This document shows positions 8,045-16,403 of a stretch of DNA of 64,000 bases, one piece after another (the first letter of the stretch is position 1; each line of letters starts with the position of its first letter). The DNA is from Methanosphaerula palustris E1-9c (lineage in GTDB: Archaea; Halobacteriota; Methanomicrobia; Methanomicrobiales; Methanospirillaceae). The notes under the pieces are model-generated. The model did not search any database. It was not told the DNA's origin and saw nothing but the letters and a program-made list of their open reading frames with translations. The stretch lies in contig NC_011832.1 of NCBI RefSeq assembly GCF_000021965.1, forward strand, positions 2,025,242 through 2,089,241, read 5' to 3'. The position numbers were made by a program, and so were the translations under genes.

Positions 8045-9943
8045 ATGATGAAGCGTGGATGGTATATCATCGCAGGCGCCCTGCTCGTCGTTCTGATGAT
8101 CGGTGCGGGCTGCACAACAGTAAAGACAGAGACACAAGATAACCTGACCTTTTACACCGAGCAGTATCCCCCGTACAACTACCTGGAGAACGACACACCG
8201 ACCGGGATCATGGTCGACATGCTGAACTCGACGATGAAGGAGATGGGCAAGGGACCGGCCGATATCCGGGTCGCCTGCTGGACCAGCGCCTACCAGACCG
8301 TGCTCACCACACCGAACACGGTGCTCTTTGCGACCTCGCGCACCTCTGACCGTGAATCGCTCTTCAAGTGGGCCGGCCCGGTCCTGACTGAGAAGGCGGT
8401 GGTCTTCTCCTACCGCGAACGACCGGTCGTCGTGAACGGGACCGATGATCTGAAACACTACCGGATCGGAGTGGAGGCCGACGATGCAGCAATCGGAAAG
8501 CTCCTCGACCAAGGGGTCCCGAAGGACCAGATTGTGATCGCCCCCGACCCCCTGACGATGATCCAGCAGACCCAGAACGGCACGACCGACCTCTTCGCTT
8601 ACGGCGAGGGAGCCGGCCACTTCTGGATCGCACAGTCAGGGACCCGGCCCGGCCTCTTCTCGACGGTCGCCACCATCGGGGAGGATCCGGTCTATTATGC
8701 GTTCAACCGGAACACCTCGGACCAGACGGTCCAGGCCTTCCAGCAGGCCCTCAACCAGACCACCCAGAAGGATCTCGATCAGATTCTCGCCAAATACCTG
8801 CCAGAGTACGGCCTCGCCCGGCTCAATTATCTGACCGAAGAGGCCAGGCCGTACAACTTTGAGGCGAATGGGACCGCGCAGGGGATCTCGGTCGACCTTC
8901 TCAGGGCTGCCCTCTCCAGGCTCGATGTTCCGGAAAATGCCACCTCCGTCAGGGTCGTCCCCTGGACGGAAGGGTATGCGAGTGCACAAAACAACAGCAG
9001 TACAGTCCTCTTCTCAACCTCACGGACCCCTGACCGGGAGAACCTCTTCCAGTGGGCCGGGCCGATCGGGCGAAATGACTACGTCCTCTTTGCAGATCAG
9101 ACCAGAAAGATCACGATCACGAACACCACCGACCTCACCCGGTATCGGATCGGTGCCGTCACCGATGACATCACGGTCCAGTACCTGGCCGACCATGGTG
9201 TGACAAAGGATCGGTTGATCCTCGATTCCGATGCTGCATCAGCGGCCAGGCGGCTCGCCTCAGGGGAGACCGATCTCTTTGCCTATGCAGCGCTCCCGGG
9301 CCGGCTGGTGCTGAACAGCACGGTATCTGATCCGGAACGGTTCCAGGAGGTATACACCATCGGGGGAGGCGACTTCTATTATGCATTCAACCGGAATGTT
9401 TCACCCCTGCTGGTCAGCGCTTTCCAGCACGGCCTCGACGACGTGAAGAACCAGAAGGACCAGAACGGAGTCTCGGACTATGAACGGATCATGTACAGGT
9501 ATACCGCGGTCAGGTCTTCGACCTCGGGGGTGAACGAAAGCCAGGTGACCGCTCTCATCAACCGGACTAGCACCGATCTGGCTGGTGACGCAACTGGAAC
9601 GCTTCGGCGGATCAATGCCGGCGAGGCCCCGTACCGCGACCAGACTCAGAAAGACCTCTACGTCTTCGTCTACGACACGAATGTGACGATGGTCGCCCAT
9701 GCTGACAACCCGACACTGGTCGGGACGAACTACCACAACAAGACTGATGTCACTGGCTATCCATTCCGCGACCGGATCGTGCAGGGGGCGTTGAAGAACA
9801 CCACCGGCTGGGTCGACTATGTCTACACGAACCCGACCGACTTCAACCTCTTCAACAAGACGACTTATTACCGACTGGTTCGCGGGAGCGACAATCGGGA
9901 CTACGTGGTCTGTGCCGGCACCTTCAAGGAGAACTCAACCTGA
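8045..9943 (+). CDS. Lipoprotein with two solute-binding domains and a Cache domain
   Basis: A 632-aa paralogue of the preceding gene, complete at the 3' end. A lipobox-like IGAGC near residue 23 is followed by two SBP family 3 domains (~32-255, ~265-490) and a C-terminal Cache-like extracellular sensing domain from ~495, with the typical DLYVFVYDTNVTMVAH strand pair and YxNKTDVTG loop. There is no transmembrane helix after the Cache domain and no kinase or chemoreceptor output, so if it signals it must act through a partner. The soluble histidine kinase 108 bp downstream is a candidate by position only. Many NxT/NxS sites suggest surface glycosylation. Confidence 0.85.
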   Translation: MMKRGWYIIAGALLVVLMIGAGCTTVKTETQDNLTFYTEQYPPYNYLENDTPTGIMVDMLNSTMKEMGKGPADIRVACWTSAYQTVLTTPNTVLFATSRTSDRESLFKWAGPVLTEKAVVFSYRERPVVVNGTDDLKHYRIGVEADDAAIGKLLDQGVPKDQIVIAPDPLTMIQQTQNGTTDLFAYGEGAGHFWIAQSGTRPGLFSTVATIGEDPVYYAFNRNTSDQTVQAFQQALNQTTQKDLDQILAKYLPEYGLARLNYLTEEARPYNFEANGTAQGISVDLLRAALSRLDVPENATSVRVVPWTEGYASAQNNSSTVLFSTSRTPDRENLFQWAGPIGRNDYVLFADQTRKITITNTTDLTRYRIGAVTDDITVQYLADHGVTKDRLILDSDAASAARRLASGETDLFAYAALPGRLVLNSTVSDPERFQEVYTIGGGDFYYAFNRNVSPLLVSAFQHGLDDVKNQKDQNGVSDYERIMYRYTAVRSSTSGVNESQVTALINRTSTDLAGDATGTLRRINAGEAPYRDQTQKDLYVFVYDTNVTMVAHADNPTLVGTNYHNKTDVTGYPFRDRIVQGALKNTTGWVDYVYTNPTDFNLFNKTTYYRLVRGSDNRDYVVCAGTFKENST

Positions 9944-10008
9944 GGGTTCACCCCCCTCTTCCCAGCCGGGGGTGGTCTGGTCGAATATGCCTGAGGGAGA
10001 GGAAAAAC

Positions 10009-10016
10009 ATTATATC
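10009..10016 (+). promoter_or_regulatory. TATA box of the histidine kinase gene
   Basis: ATTATATC is centred about 40 nt upstream of ATG 10052. The predicted transcription start near 10038 lies downstream of ATG 10025, which rules that codon out. Confidence 0.5.
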
Positions 10017-10051
10017 TATTATCTTTGCCGTTCAATGCAGGTTCAGGTCAG

Positions 10052-12640
10052 ATGATCGCACAATACCATATCCTCTATGTCGATGACGAACCCTCTCTGC
10101 TCGAAGTAGGCAGGATCTTCCTGGAGAGATACAAGGATTTCACCATAACGACCGCACTGAACGCACCTGAAGCGATCCAGATGCTCGAACAGGAGAACTT
10201 CGATGCTATCATCTCCGATTATCAGATGCCAGGGATGAATGGTATCGAGTTCCTCATCGAAGTGCGGACACGGTTCGGATCGATCCCGTTCATTCTCTTC
10301 ACTGGCAGGGGACGCGAGGAGGTGGTCATCCAGGCCATCAATAATGGTGCGGACCATTATCTCCAGAAGGGCGGGGAACCGGTCTCACAGTTCGCAGAAC
10401 TTGGACACAAGGTCAGACTGGCAGTCCAGCAGCGACGTGCAGAGGCAAGCATCCGGGATCATGAACGCCGGGAAGCCGACATTCTCAACTTTCTGCCTGA
10501 TCCCACGTTTGCCATCGATACCCGGGGAGTGGTGATCGCCTGGAATCGGGCCATGGAAAAGATGACCGGTGTCAGCGCCGCAGAAATGCTGGGAAAAGGG
10601 AAGTATGAGTATGCGATCCCATTCTATCATGAACGCCGGCCTGGTTTAATCGACCTCATCCTTCACGACGATCCAACCGTCGCAGCCCGATACCCTACCA
10701 TGAAGAGGAACGGAGAGACGATCGTTGGAGAATCGATAAGTTCGGCCCTCTTCAACGGCAAGAGAGCGAAGATATGGTTCACCGCAGCCCCCCTCTACAA
10801 TAATTTAGGTGTCATCACAGGGGCCATCGAATCGATCCGGGATGTCACCGAGATCAAACGGACTGAAGAGGAACTCCTCAAGAAGAACGACGAACTCTGC
10901 GCCTCATATGAACAGATAACCGCGACTGAGGAGGAACTCCGGGCCAACCTGGATGAACTGTCCCGACAGGAGCAGGCGCTGCGGGAGAGCGACAGACGGG
11001 TCAGACAGAAACTGGAGAGTCTCCTCGCCCCCGAGGATACCACGGATTCGCTGGACCTTGGGGACCTCATCGATACCGAGACCCTTCTACTGCTCATGAC
11101 TGATATCACCAGGCTGACCGGTGTGATCACGGCGATCCTCGACACGAAAGGAAATGTGCTCGTGGCCTCTGGCTGGCAGGAGATCTGTACCAGATTCCAC
11201 CGGGCCAACCCGGTGACTGCCGGTTTCTGTACCGAGAGCGACCTCCATCTTGCCAACAATTTGAAACAGGGGGAATATGTAGCCTACAAGTGCAGAAATA
11301 ACCTCTGGGATGTGGTGACGCCCCTCTATATCGGCGATAAACACATGGGCAACATCTTCATGGGCCAGTTCATCTATGACGATGAGGTCGTCGACGAATC
11401 CATCTTCATCGAGCAGGCGCTGAAGTACGGGTTCGATCGGGACGAATATTTAGCGGCGTATCACCGTGTTCCCCGGATCAGCAGGGAGAGAGTCGATGAA
11501 CTGATGGGGTATCTGGTGAAACTTACGAGTTTCATATCCCGACTCAGTTATAGTAACCTCAAACTCGCCAGGACGGTGAAGGAACGGGACGACCTGCTTG
11601 GATATCTGCATAAGAGCGAAGATAAGTTCAGAACCCTCGTGGAGAACATTCCACAGAAGATCTTCATAAAGGACAGGGATTACCGATATGTCTCGAGCAA
11701 TGAAAAGTTCGCCCAGGACTTTGGGATTCATGCCGACGAGATCGTGGGGAGATCGGACACCGACCTCTTTTCGCCAGAGTTCGCTGCCAAGTACCATGCC
11801 GATGACATCAGGGTGATGGAGACAGGACAGACAGAGGAGTTTGAAGAGATTTATCGTCTGGAAGGAAGAGATATCTGGATCCATACGATTAAGACCGTCG
11901 TGCGAGATAAGAATGGCGAGATCACCGGGGTGCTCGGTGCTTTCTGGGACATCACCGAACGTAAGCGGGCCGAAGAGGCGCTGCATCTGGCAAACAGGAA
12001 ACTTACCCTTCTCTCAAGCCTCACCAGGCATGATATCACCAATCAGCTCACCGTGCTGATGGGGTACCTGGCCATCCTCAGAATGGAACTATTCGATCCT
12101 GGACTCGATGATGCTTTTCTAAAAATTTCGACCACATTACAGCGAATTTCCACCATGATTCTGTTCACCAGAGAATACGAGGCAATCGGTGTCATGGCTC
12201 CGGTCTGGCAGAACATCCATTCACTCGTCGACACTGCAGCCGTACAGACACCGTTCGGACAGGTCGAACTGAAGAATGATCTCCCGGCCGACCTGGAGGT
12301 GTTCGCCGACCCGCTGGTTGTCAAGGTATTTTATAATCTGGTGGACAATTCGGTGCGGTACGGCGGGAAGATCACGATCATCCGGTTCTCTGTTCAGGAA
12401 CTTGGTGATGATCTGGTTGTCGTCTGTGAAGACGACGGCGAAGGTATCGTTCCAGAGGAGAAGGAGATGATCTTCGAGCATGGTTTTGGGAAGAACACCG
12501 GACTTGGTCTCTCCCTCTCAAAGGAGATTCTCGATATCACCGGCATCACCATTCGCGAGACCGGTGAACCGGGAGAAGGGGCACGGTTCGAGATGATAGT
12601 GCCCAGAGGGGGGTACCGTTTTGAGTCAGGTACTCGTTAG
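10052..12640 (+). CDS. Hybrid sensor histidine kinase (REC-PAS-PocR-PAS-HATPase)
   Basis: A soluble 862-aa signalling protein without membrane helices. In order: a receiver domain (1-120) with Asp56 in SDYQMPGMNG; a PAS domain (~145-265) ending in DVTEIKRTEEE; a coiled coil (~270-330); a PocR-type ligand-binding domain (~330-505) with FCTESD and MGNIFMGQF; a second PAS (~520-640) ending in WDITERKRAEE; and a kinase core with an H-box-like RHDITNQL (His660) and the HATPase G-box GFGKNTGLGLSLSKEI. The H-box of the RHDI..QL type is common in methanogen kinases. REC at the N-terminus means it is probably itself phosphorylated. No cognate output regulator is adjacent. Confidence 0.88.
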   Translation: MIAQYHILYVDDEPSLLEVGRIFLERYKDFTITTALNAPEAIQMLEQENFDAIISDYQMPGMNGIEFLIEVRTRFGSIPFILFTGRGREEVVIQAINNGADHYLQKGGEPVSQFAELGHKVRLAVQQRRAEASIRDHERREADILNFLPDPTFAIDTRGVVIAWNRAMEKMTGVSAAEMLGKGKYEYAIPFYHERRPGLIDLILHDDPTVAARYPTMKRNGETIVGESISSALFNGKRAKIWFTAAPLYNNLGVITGAIESIRDVTEIKRTEEELLKKNDELCASYEQITATEEELRANLDELSRQEQALRESDRRVRQKLESLLAPEDTTDSLDLGDLIDTETLLLLMTDITRLTGVITAILDTKGNVLVASGWQEICTRFHRANPVTAGFCTESDLHLANNLKQGEYVAYKCRNNLWDVVTPLYIGDKHMGNIFMGQFIYDDEVVDESIFIEQALKYGFDRDEYLAAYHRVPRISRERVDELMGYLVKLTSFISRLSYSNLKLARTVKERDDLLGYLHKSEDKFRTLVENIPQKIFIKDRDYRYVSSNEKFAQDFGIHADEIVGRSDTDLFSPEFAAKYHADDIRVMETGQTEEFEEIYRLEGRDIWIHTIKTVVRDKNGEITGVLGAFWDITERKRAEEALHLANRKLTLLSSLTRHDITNQLTVLMGYLAILRMELFDPGLDDAFLKISTTLQRISTMILFTREYEAIGVMAPVWQNIHSLVDTAAVQTPFGQVELKNDLPADLEVFADPLVVKVFYNLVDNSVRYGGKITIIRFSVQELGDDLVVVCEDDGEGIVPEEKEMIFEHGFGKNTGLGLSLSKEILDITGITIRETGEPGEGARFEMIVPRGGYRFESGTR

Positions 12641-12923
12641 ATATAACCTATTGCTGGAATGAGAAACGGAGAGGACGCCTTTTTATCCTTTGTCCGTGCA
12701 GATGAGGTCAGATGCCGATCCATCCAGACCCGGGTCTCGTCACCTACAACCGTGACATCTCAACAATCTCCCAGCCACTCAGACGAGCGTGATCTCTTTT
12801 TCTCCCCATCCCTCAATCAGGGTGGAACCAACTGATGATCATCGAGCGTCATCGGGGGGTTGAATGCCGGGACAAGTGCATCTCTGATAAATTGTGTCAG
12901 AAATTGGAAAAAATAGGTTCGGT
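12641..12923. other. Intergenic region with a promoter-like element and a 26-codon ORF
   Basis: TTTTTATCC at 12680-12688 lies about 26 nt before ATG 12712, which opens a 26-codon frame ending at TGA 12792. The spacing suits a leaderless transcript, but the peptide matches nothing I recognise. It may be a microprotein or the stub of a lost gene. The rest appears featureless. Confidence 0.25.
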
Positions 12924-15257
12924 TCAGCCTCTCTGGGCAAAGGTGATCCAGTTGATGTTGACAAAGTCGGTCGGGAACGAAAGCTTCAGCCGGTGGGTGC
13001 CGGCCGGCAGGATGACCGGCACCGAGACGGTTCGGAAGATCGGCCAGTCGCCGGTGTTCGGGACGGTCACGGTCGCGACCGGCGTCGTCTCATCGTCGAC
13101 ATACACCAGGACAGATGAACCGGCGTGGGATGAAGCCACCCGGAAGCCGGCGTCGTAGGTGCCGGCGGTGCTGACGTGCACCGTGTACGCGAGCCACTCG
13201 CCGGAACGGATCCAGCCGACATTCGGACTGTGATCGGTATCGAGCTGCTCGATGTCGACGTCGTCATGACGGTAGATCCCGCCTTCGTTTCCGGCGGTGG
13301 TGTCATGGTAGGCGACACCCTCACCGCCGAGGTCATAGTCCTCGGCCTGCAGCGTCCCGGGGATCGTGTGCGGACCGTAGTATGCCGAGCCAGTCGCGGT
13401 CGGAGCGACTGTCGTACCTGTCGGAGCACCAGTGGTGTTCGTTGGTACCGGGGTGACGGTTGCAGTCGGAACCATCGTCGTCGGTACAGTCGTGGTGTTC
13501 AACGGCGCCGGTGTTGTCGGAGTCGGCATGACCGGGGAGGTGACATTGATGTACTGATCGACTGTCTTCACCTGGGACCCGTTCGAACCGATCGCATAGA
13601 AAGAGACGGTGTACAGGCCAGCCTTGTTATAAACATGGATCGGCTCCTTGTCGAACGAAGTCCCCCCGTCCCCGAACTGCCAGTAATAATACTGGACCGA
13701 GCCGTTCACCGACTCGTTGAACTGCACGGCGAGCGGGGCGAGGCCGGCCGTCACGTTCGCCGAGAACCCGACCGTCGGCGGGTCGGTGACCGTAATGTAC
13801 CCCGGCTTCTGCGAGTAGACGCTGCCATAATTCACACCAGAGGCGACCAGCGTCACGGTGTAGGAGCCCGGGGTTGTGTAGGTGTGGACCGGGTTCTGCT
13901 CGGTCGAGGTCGTGCCGTCGCCGAACTGCCACTGGTACCCGCTCGCTCCGGTGGATTGATCAGTGAACTGCACGGTGAACGGCGTCCGGCCGGCGGTCGC
14001 ATTGGCCGTGAAGTTGGCAGCCGGCACCGTGTTGACGATGATACACCGGTACTGGATCGCCATATCGCTCCCCCACCCGTTCGATGCGGTCAGGGCCACG
14101 TTGTAGGCACCGGTCTGGTTGTAGATGTGGGTCGGGTTCTGCTCGGTTGAAGTACTTCCGTCCCCGAAGTCCCACGTCCAGGCGGTCGGCGAGCCGGCGG
14201 ACTGATCCAGGAACCGGACCGAATACGGGGCCTGGCCGACATGGCCGAAGGCGTAGAAGCCGGCGGTGACTGTCGGGGGCCAGAAACGAAGCGGGTAACG
14301 ATCGATATTGCCTGTTCCGATGGTATACGGATCGTCGCAGAAGCCGTCGTTGTTGATATCCGGATCAGTCTGGGAGAAACCGGTCCCATCCGGCGTACCC
14401 CAGAAGTTACCACCGATCGTTGGACCGCCCATGATGTCGGGACCTGCTGTCCGGTCGATGTTCCAGATGTTGGTGCTGTCGTGACCTGCTACGAAAACAT
14501 TCTGAAGGTTGTTGAAGTAGTTGTTATAGATGGTATTTCCAGATCCACCACCTACGACCAGCCCACAGGTCATACTGTTGATGATGGAATTCCCTTTCAC
14601 GATATTATTGTTCGAATCTGAGATCAGGATACCATACACGTTGCCGGTGAAGGTGTTCTCACAGATCGTATTCTGGTCACAGTCTCCGCTCATGTAGATA
14701 CCAGGCAGGCAGCCGGTGAAGGTGTTCTTACTGATAGTGTTTGAACGACATGAATCGAGAAGGTAGATACCTATTCCATCGCTGAAGGTGTTGCCCGAGA
14801 TGGTGTTCTCCGTACAATTATTGGAGAGAAAAATATCCATTCCGTTGCCGGTCATGGCGACACCCTGTACCGTACAACCCCGGGAATTAAAGAAGACGAT
14901 CCCATAGGTCAAGTTGTCCAGGTTCACATTCTTGATGGTGACGTTGGAGAGCTGGACGGTCGGGGATTCACCCTCCGGGTTGACAACGATACCGGTACCC
15001 TCCTGGTCATACATCGCATGGATCGTATGGCCCTGGCCGTCAAGGACGACATCGGATGCATTGATCACAATCAGCGGTTCCCCGGAACCGTAGGTGAGAT
15101 CATTCATGAGTTCGTAGGTGCCGGACTCGTTGATGAACACCCGATCCGGACCATACACAGGCGTACTCGCCCCAGTTGGAACGATCAACAGCAGAAGACA
15201 GACCGCTGCCAGCAGGATCAGCAGCGCCCGATTCATCTCTCGAACTTTTAACATCAT
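12924..15257 (-). CDS. Secreted NosD/beta-helix, PKD and CBM6 surface protein
   Basis: A 777-aa secreted protein. A signal peptide (hydrophobic 11-26) precedes a right-handed parallel beta-helix of the NosD/periplasmic copper-binding type (~40-325, repeated N.I..N.F..N and GIYL turns). Three PKD domains follow (~329-405, 408-485, 487-572), each with WxFGDG(T/S) and a P.H.Y...G.Y.V motif, then a Thr/Pro-rich linker with VPT repeats, and a C-terminal CBM6-like carbohydrate-binding module (~624-777) with LQAEDYD and a GEWLAYTV strand. It probably decorates the cell envelope or binds external polysaccharide. The PKD-CBM6 part is nearly repeated in the genes at 52294 and 54995. AGAGGT sits 6 nt before ATG 15257. 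Confidence 0.85.
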   Translation of the reverse strand: MMLKVREMNRALLILLAAVCLLLLIVPTGASTPVYGPDRVFINESGTYELMNDLTYGSGEPLIVINASDVVLDGQGHTIHAMYDQEGTGIVVNPEGESPTVQLSNVTIKNVNLDNLTYGIVFFNSRGCTVQGVAMTGNGMDIFLSNNCTENTISGNTFSDGIGIYLLDSCRSNTISKNTFTGCLPGIYMSGDCDQNTICENTFTGNVYGILISDSNNNIVKGNSIINSMTCGLVVGGGSGNTIYNNYFNNLQNVFVAGHDSTNIWNIDRTAGPDIMGGPTIGGNFWGTPDGTGFSQTDPDINNDGFCDDPYTIGTGNIDRYPLRFWPPTVTAGFYAFGHVGQAPYSVRFLDQSAGSPTAWTWDFGDGSTSTEQNPTHIYNQTGAYNVALTASNGWGSDMAIQYRCIIVNTVPAANFTANATAGRTPFTVQFTDQSTGASGYQWQFGDGTTSTEQNPVHTYTTPGSYTVTLVASGVNYGSVYSQKPGYITVTDPPTVGFSANVTAGLAPLAVQFNESVNGSVQYYYWQFGDGGTSFDKEPIHVYNKAGLYTVSFYAIGSNGSQVKTVDQYINVTSPVMPTPTTPAPLNTTTVPTTMVPTATVTPVPTNTTGAPTGTTVAPTATGSAYYGPHTIPGTLQAEDYDLGGEGVAYHDTTAGNEGGIYRHDDVDIEQLDTDHSPNVGWIRSGEWLAYTVHVSTAGTYDAGFRVASSHAGSSVLVYVDDETTPVATVTVPNTGDWPIFRTVSVPVILPAGTHRLKLSFPTDFVNINWITFAQRG

Positions 15258-15320
15258 ACCTCAACCTCTCTGACCTGAAACCCAATCGTACAGGATACGT
15301 TAAAAATCGACCAGTCAGCA

Positions 15321-15326
15321 TATAAC
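15321..15326 (-). promoter_or_regulatory. TATA box of the NosD-PKD-CBM6 gene
   Basis: Read on the minus strand, TTATAT lies about 65 nt before ATG 15257, which predicts a leader of ~35 nt containing the AGAGGT ribosome-binding sequence. Confidence 0.45.
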
Positions 15327-15521
15327 ACGTTCGAATTGGACGAGGATTCCATCCGCCTGACAAATAAGAAATTCTCATCTGCCCACGCATAATTGAGGTA
15401 CAAAAGATGATCAAAAACTTTACAGATCCGTTCAGCAGAGGGAGATACGTTGACGATCGTATCGATCAGGGGAAGAGAACGTCGATGATGCGGCTGGATC
15501 ATTGCAGATTATTCTGCCCTA

Positions 15522-15720
15522 TTAACCGATCGGAGGGACCGGGTGGGTCGCGGTGGCAGGCAGGGTCACCAGAGCGGCATTGAGGTACTGCTCGATCGTC
15601 TTCGTCCGAGCCCTGTTCGAACCGATTGCTGAAAGAGAGATGGCGTACCTGCCTGCCACATCATAGACATGGACCAGGTTCCTATTCAAACGAGGTCGCC
15701 CCATCGCCAGCAGAGATCTG
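15522..15720 (-). pseudogene. PKD-domain gene fragment (frameshifted)
   Basis: On the minus strand the sequence encodes GDGATSFE, an in-frame TAG where the intact paralogues have an Arg codon, and then, one frame over, LVHVYDVAGRYAISLSAIGSN and a KTIEQYLN end. This matches the third PKD domain of the gene at 52294 (GDGATSFDREPIHVYNVAGRYTVSLYAIGSN). A single extra base relative to GAACCGATCCAT explains the frame change. It is followed by a Pro/Thr stub and a stop. It lies directly behind the DUF2115 gene and upstream of the intact PKD gene, so it is a leftover of an earlier copy. Confidence 0.75.
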
Positions 15721-15726
15721 ACCTGT

Positions 15727-16362
15727 CTACATCCCTTCGATCTGCTCGGCCGGGCAGAAGTTGCAGATCGAGAACGGCAGGTCCTTCTCCTTATCCCGGA
15801 TCGGACAGAGGAATCGTCGCCCCTCCTCTTTGACGAAGAACCCGCCCGGGAACGGCATCCCGACCGGGTGGCCGGGCCGACCGAGGACGAAGATCATGAA
15901 CCCGGTCATCAGGTAGTAGAAGAGCCGGTGCCGGGGGGTCCGGAGATGCCCGGAGACCCCCGGCCGTTCGTCATCTGAACGGAGGCAGCTGGCCGGGATC
16001 ATCGCGAGGAAATCGGCGAAGAGGGTTGGGTCGGCGATCGGGGTCTGCATCCGCAAGAAAGCACCCGACCGGTGCATCAGGAGCAGATGATGATGAGCCC
16101 CGAAGATCTGGGCCGTGAAGTACGGATCGATCGCCTCCCGGTACGGCGACGGAAGGGCGGCCACCTCCCGGCGCAGGTGACCGCCGATCACCTGCAGTTC
16201 AAAGACCGAGTACGAAAGGGCAACCTCGGCGATCAGAGCCCCGAGCTCCCCGCGGGTGGAGGCACCCGAGAGGCGTGCACAGGTCTCTGCGATCGCGTCG
16301 AAGGCCTGCTGGTCTGATGGTGTTAGCCGGCCATGGGGGACCGGGACGGCGACAGTCTCCAT
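15727..16362 (-). CDS. DUF2115 (UPF0305) family protein, copy 2
   Basis: A 211-aa member of the DUF2115 family with the same C-terminal signature as copy 1 at 3220: FMIFVLGRPGHPVGMPFPGG, then FLCPIRDKEKD and a Cys pair in CNFCPAEQ. The N-terminal half is diverged. It starts 41 nt beyond the stop of the ATPase-GNAT gene on the same strand, so it may be the last gene of the partner-switching/acyl operon or have its own promoter. Function unknown; the conserved Cys residues suggest metal binding or redox chemistry (inference). Confidence 0.88.
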   Translation of the reverse strand: METVAVPVPHGRLTPSDQQAFDAIAETCARLSGASTRGELGALIAEVALSYSVFELQVIGGHLRREVAALPSPYREAIDPYFTAQIFGAHHHLLLMHRSGAFLRMQTPIADPTLFADFLAMIPASCLRSDDERPGVSGHLRTPRHRLFYYLMTGFMIFVLGRPGHPVGMPFPGGFFVKEEGRRFLCPIRDKEKDLPFSICNFCPAEQIEGM

Positions 16363-16403
16363 GCGTGAAGAGATCTCTCTCCCTCGGAGAAAAAAAGGGT
16401 TCC

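Noticed and set aside
12924-14400. Repeated sequence blocks suspected to be CRISPR or satellite repeats
   Set aside because: The repeats are PKD-domain coding units of ~240 bp and Thr/Pro linker codons, in frame and diverged; there are no spacers.
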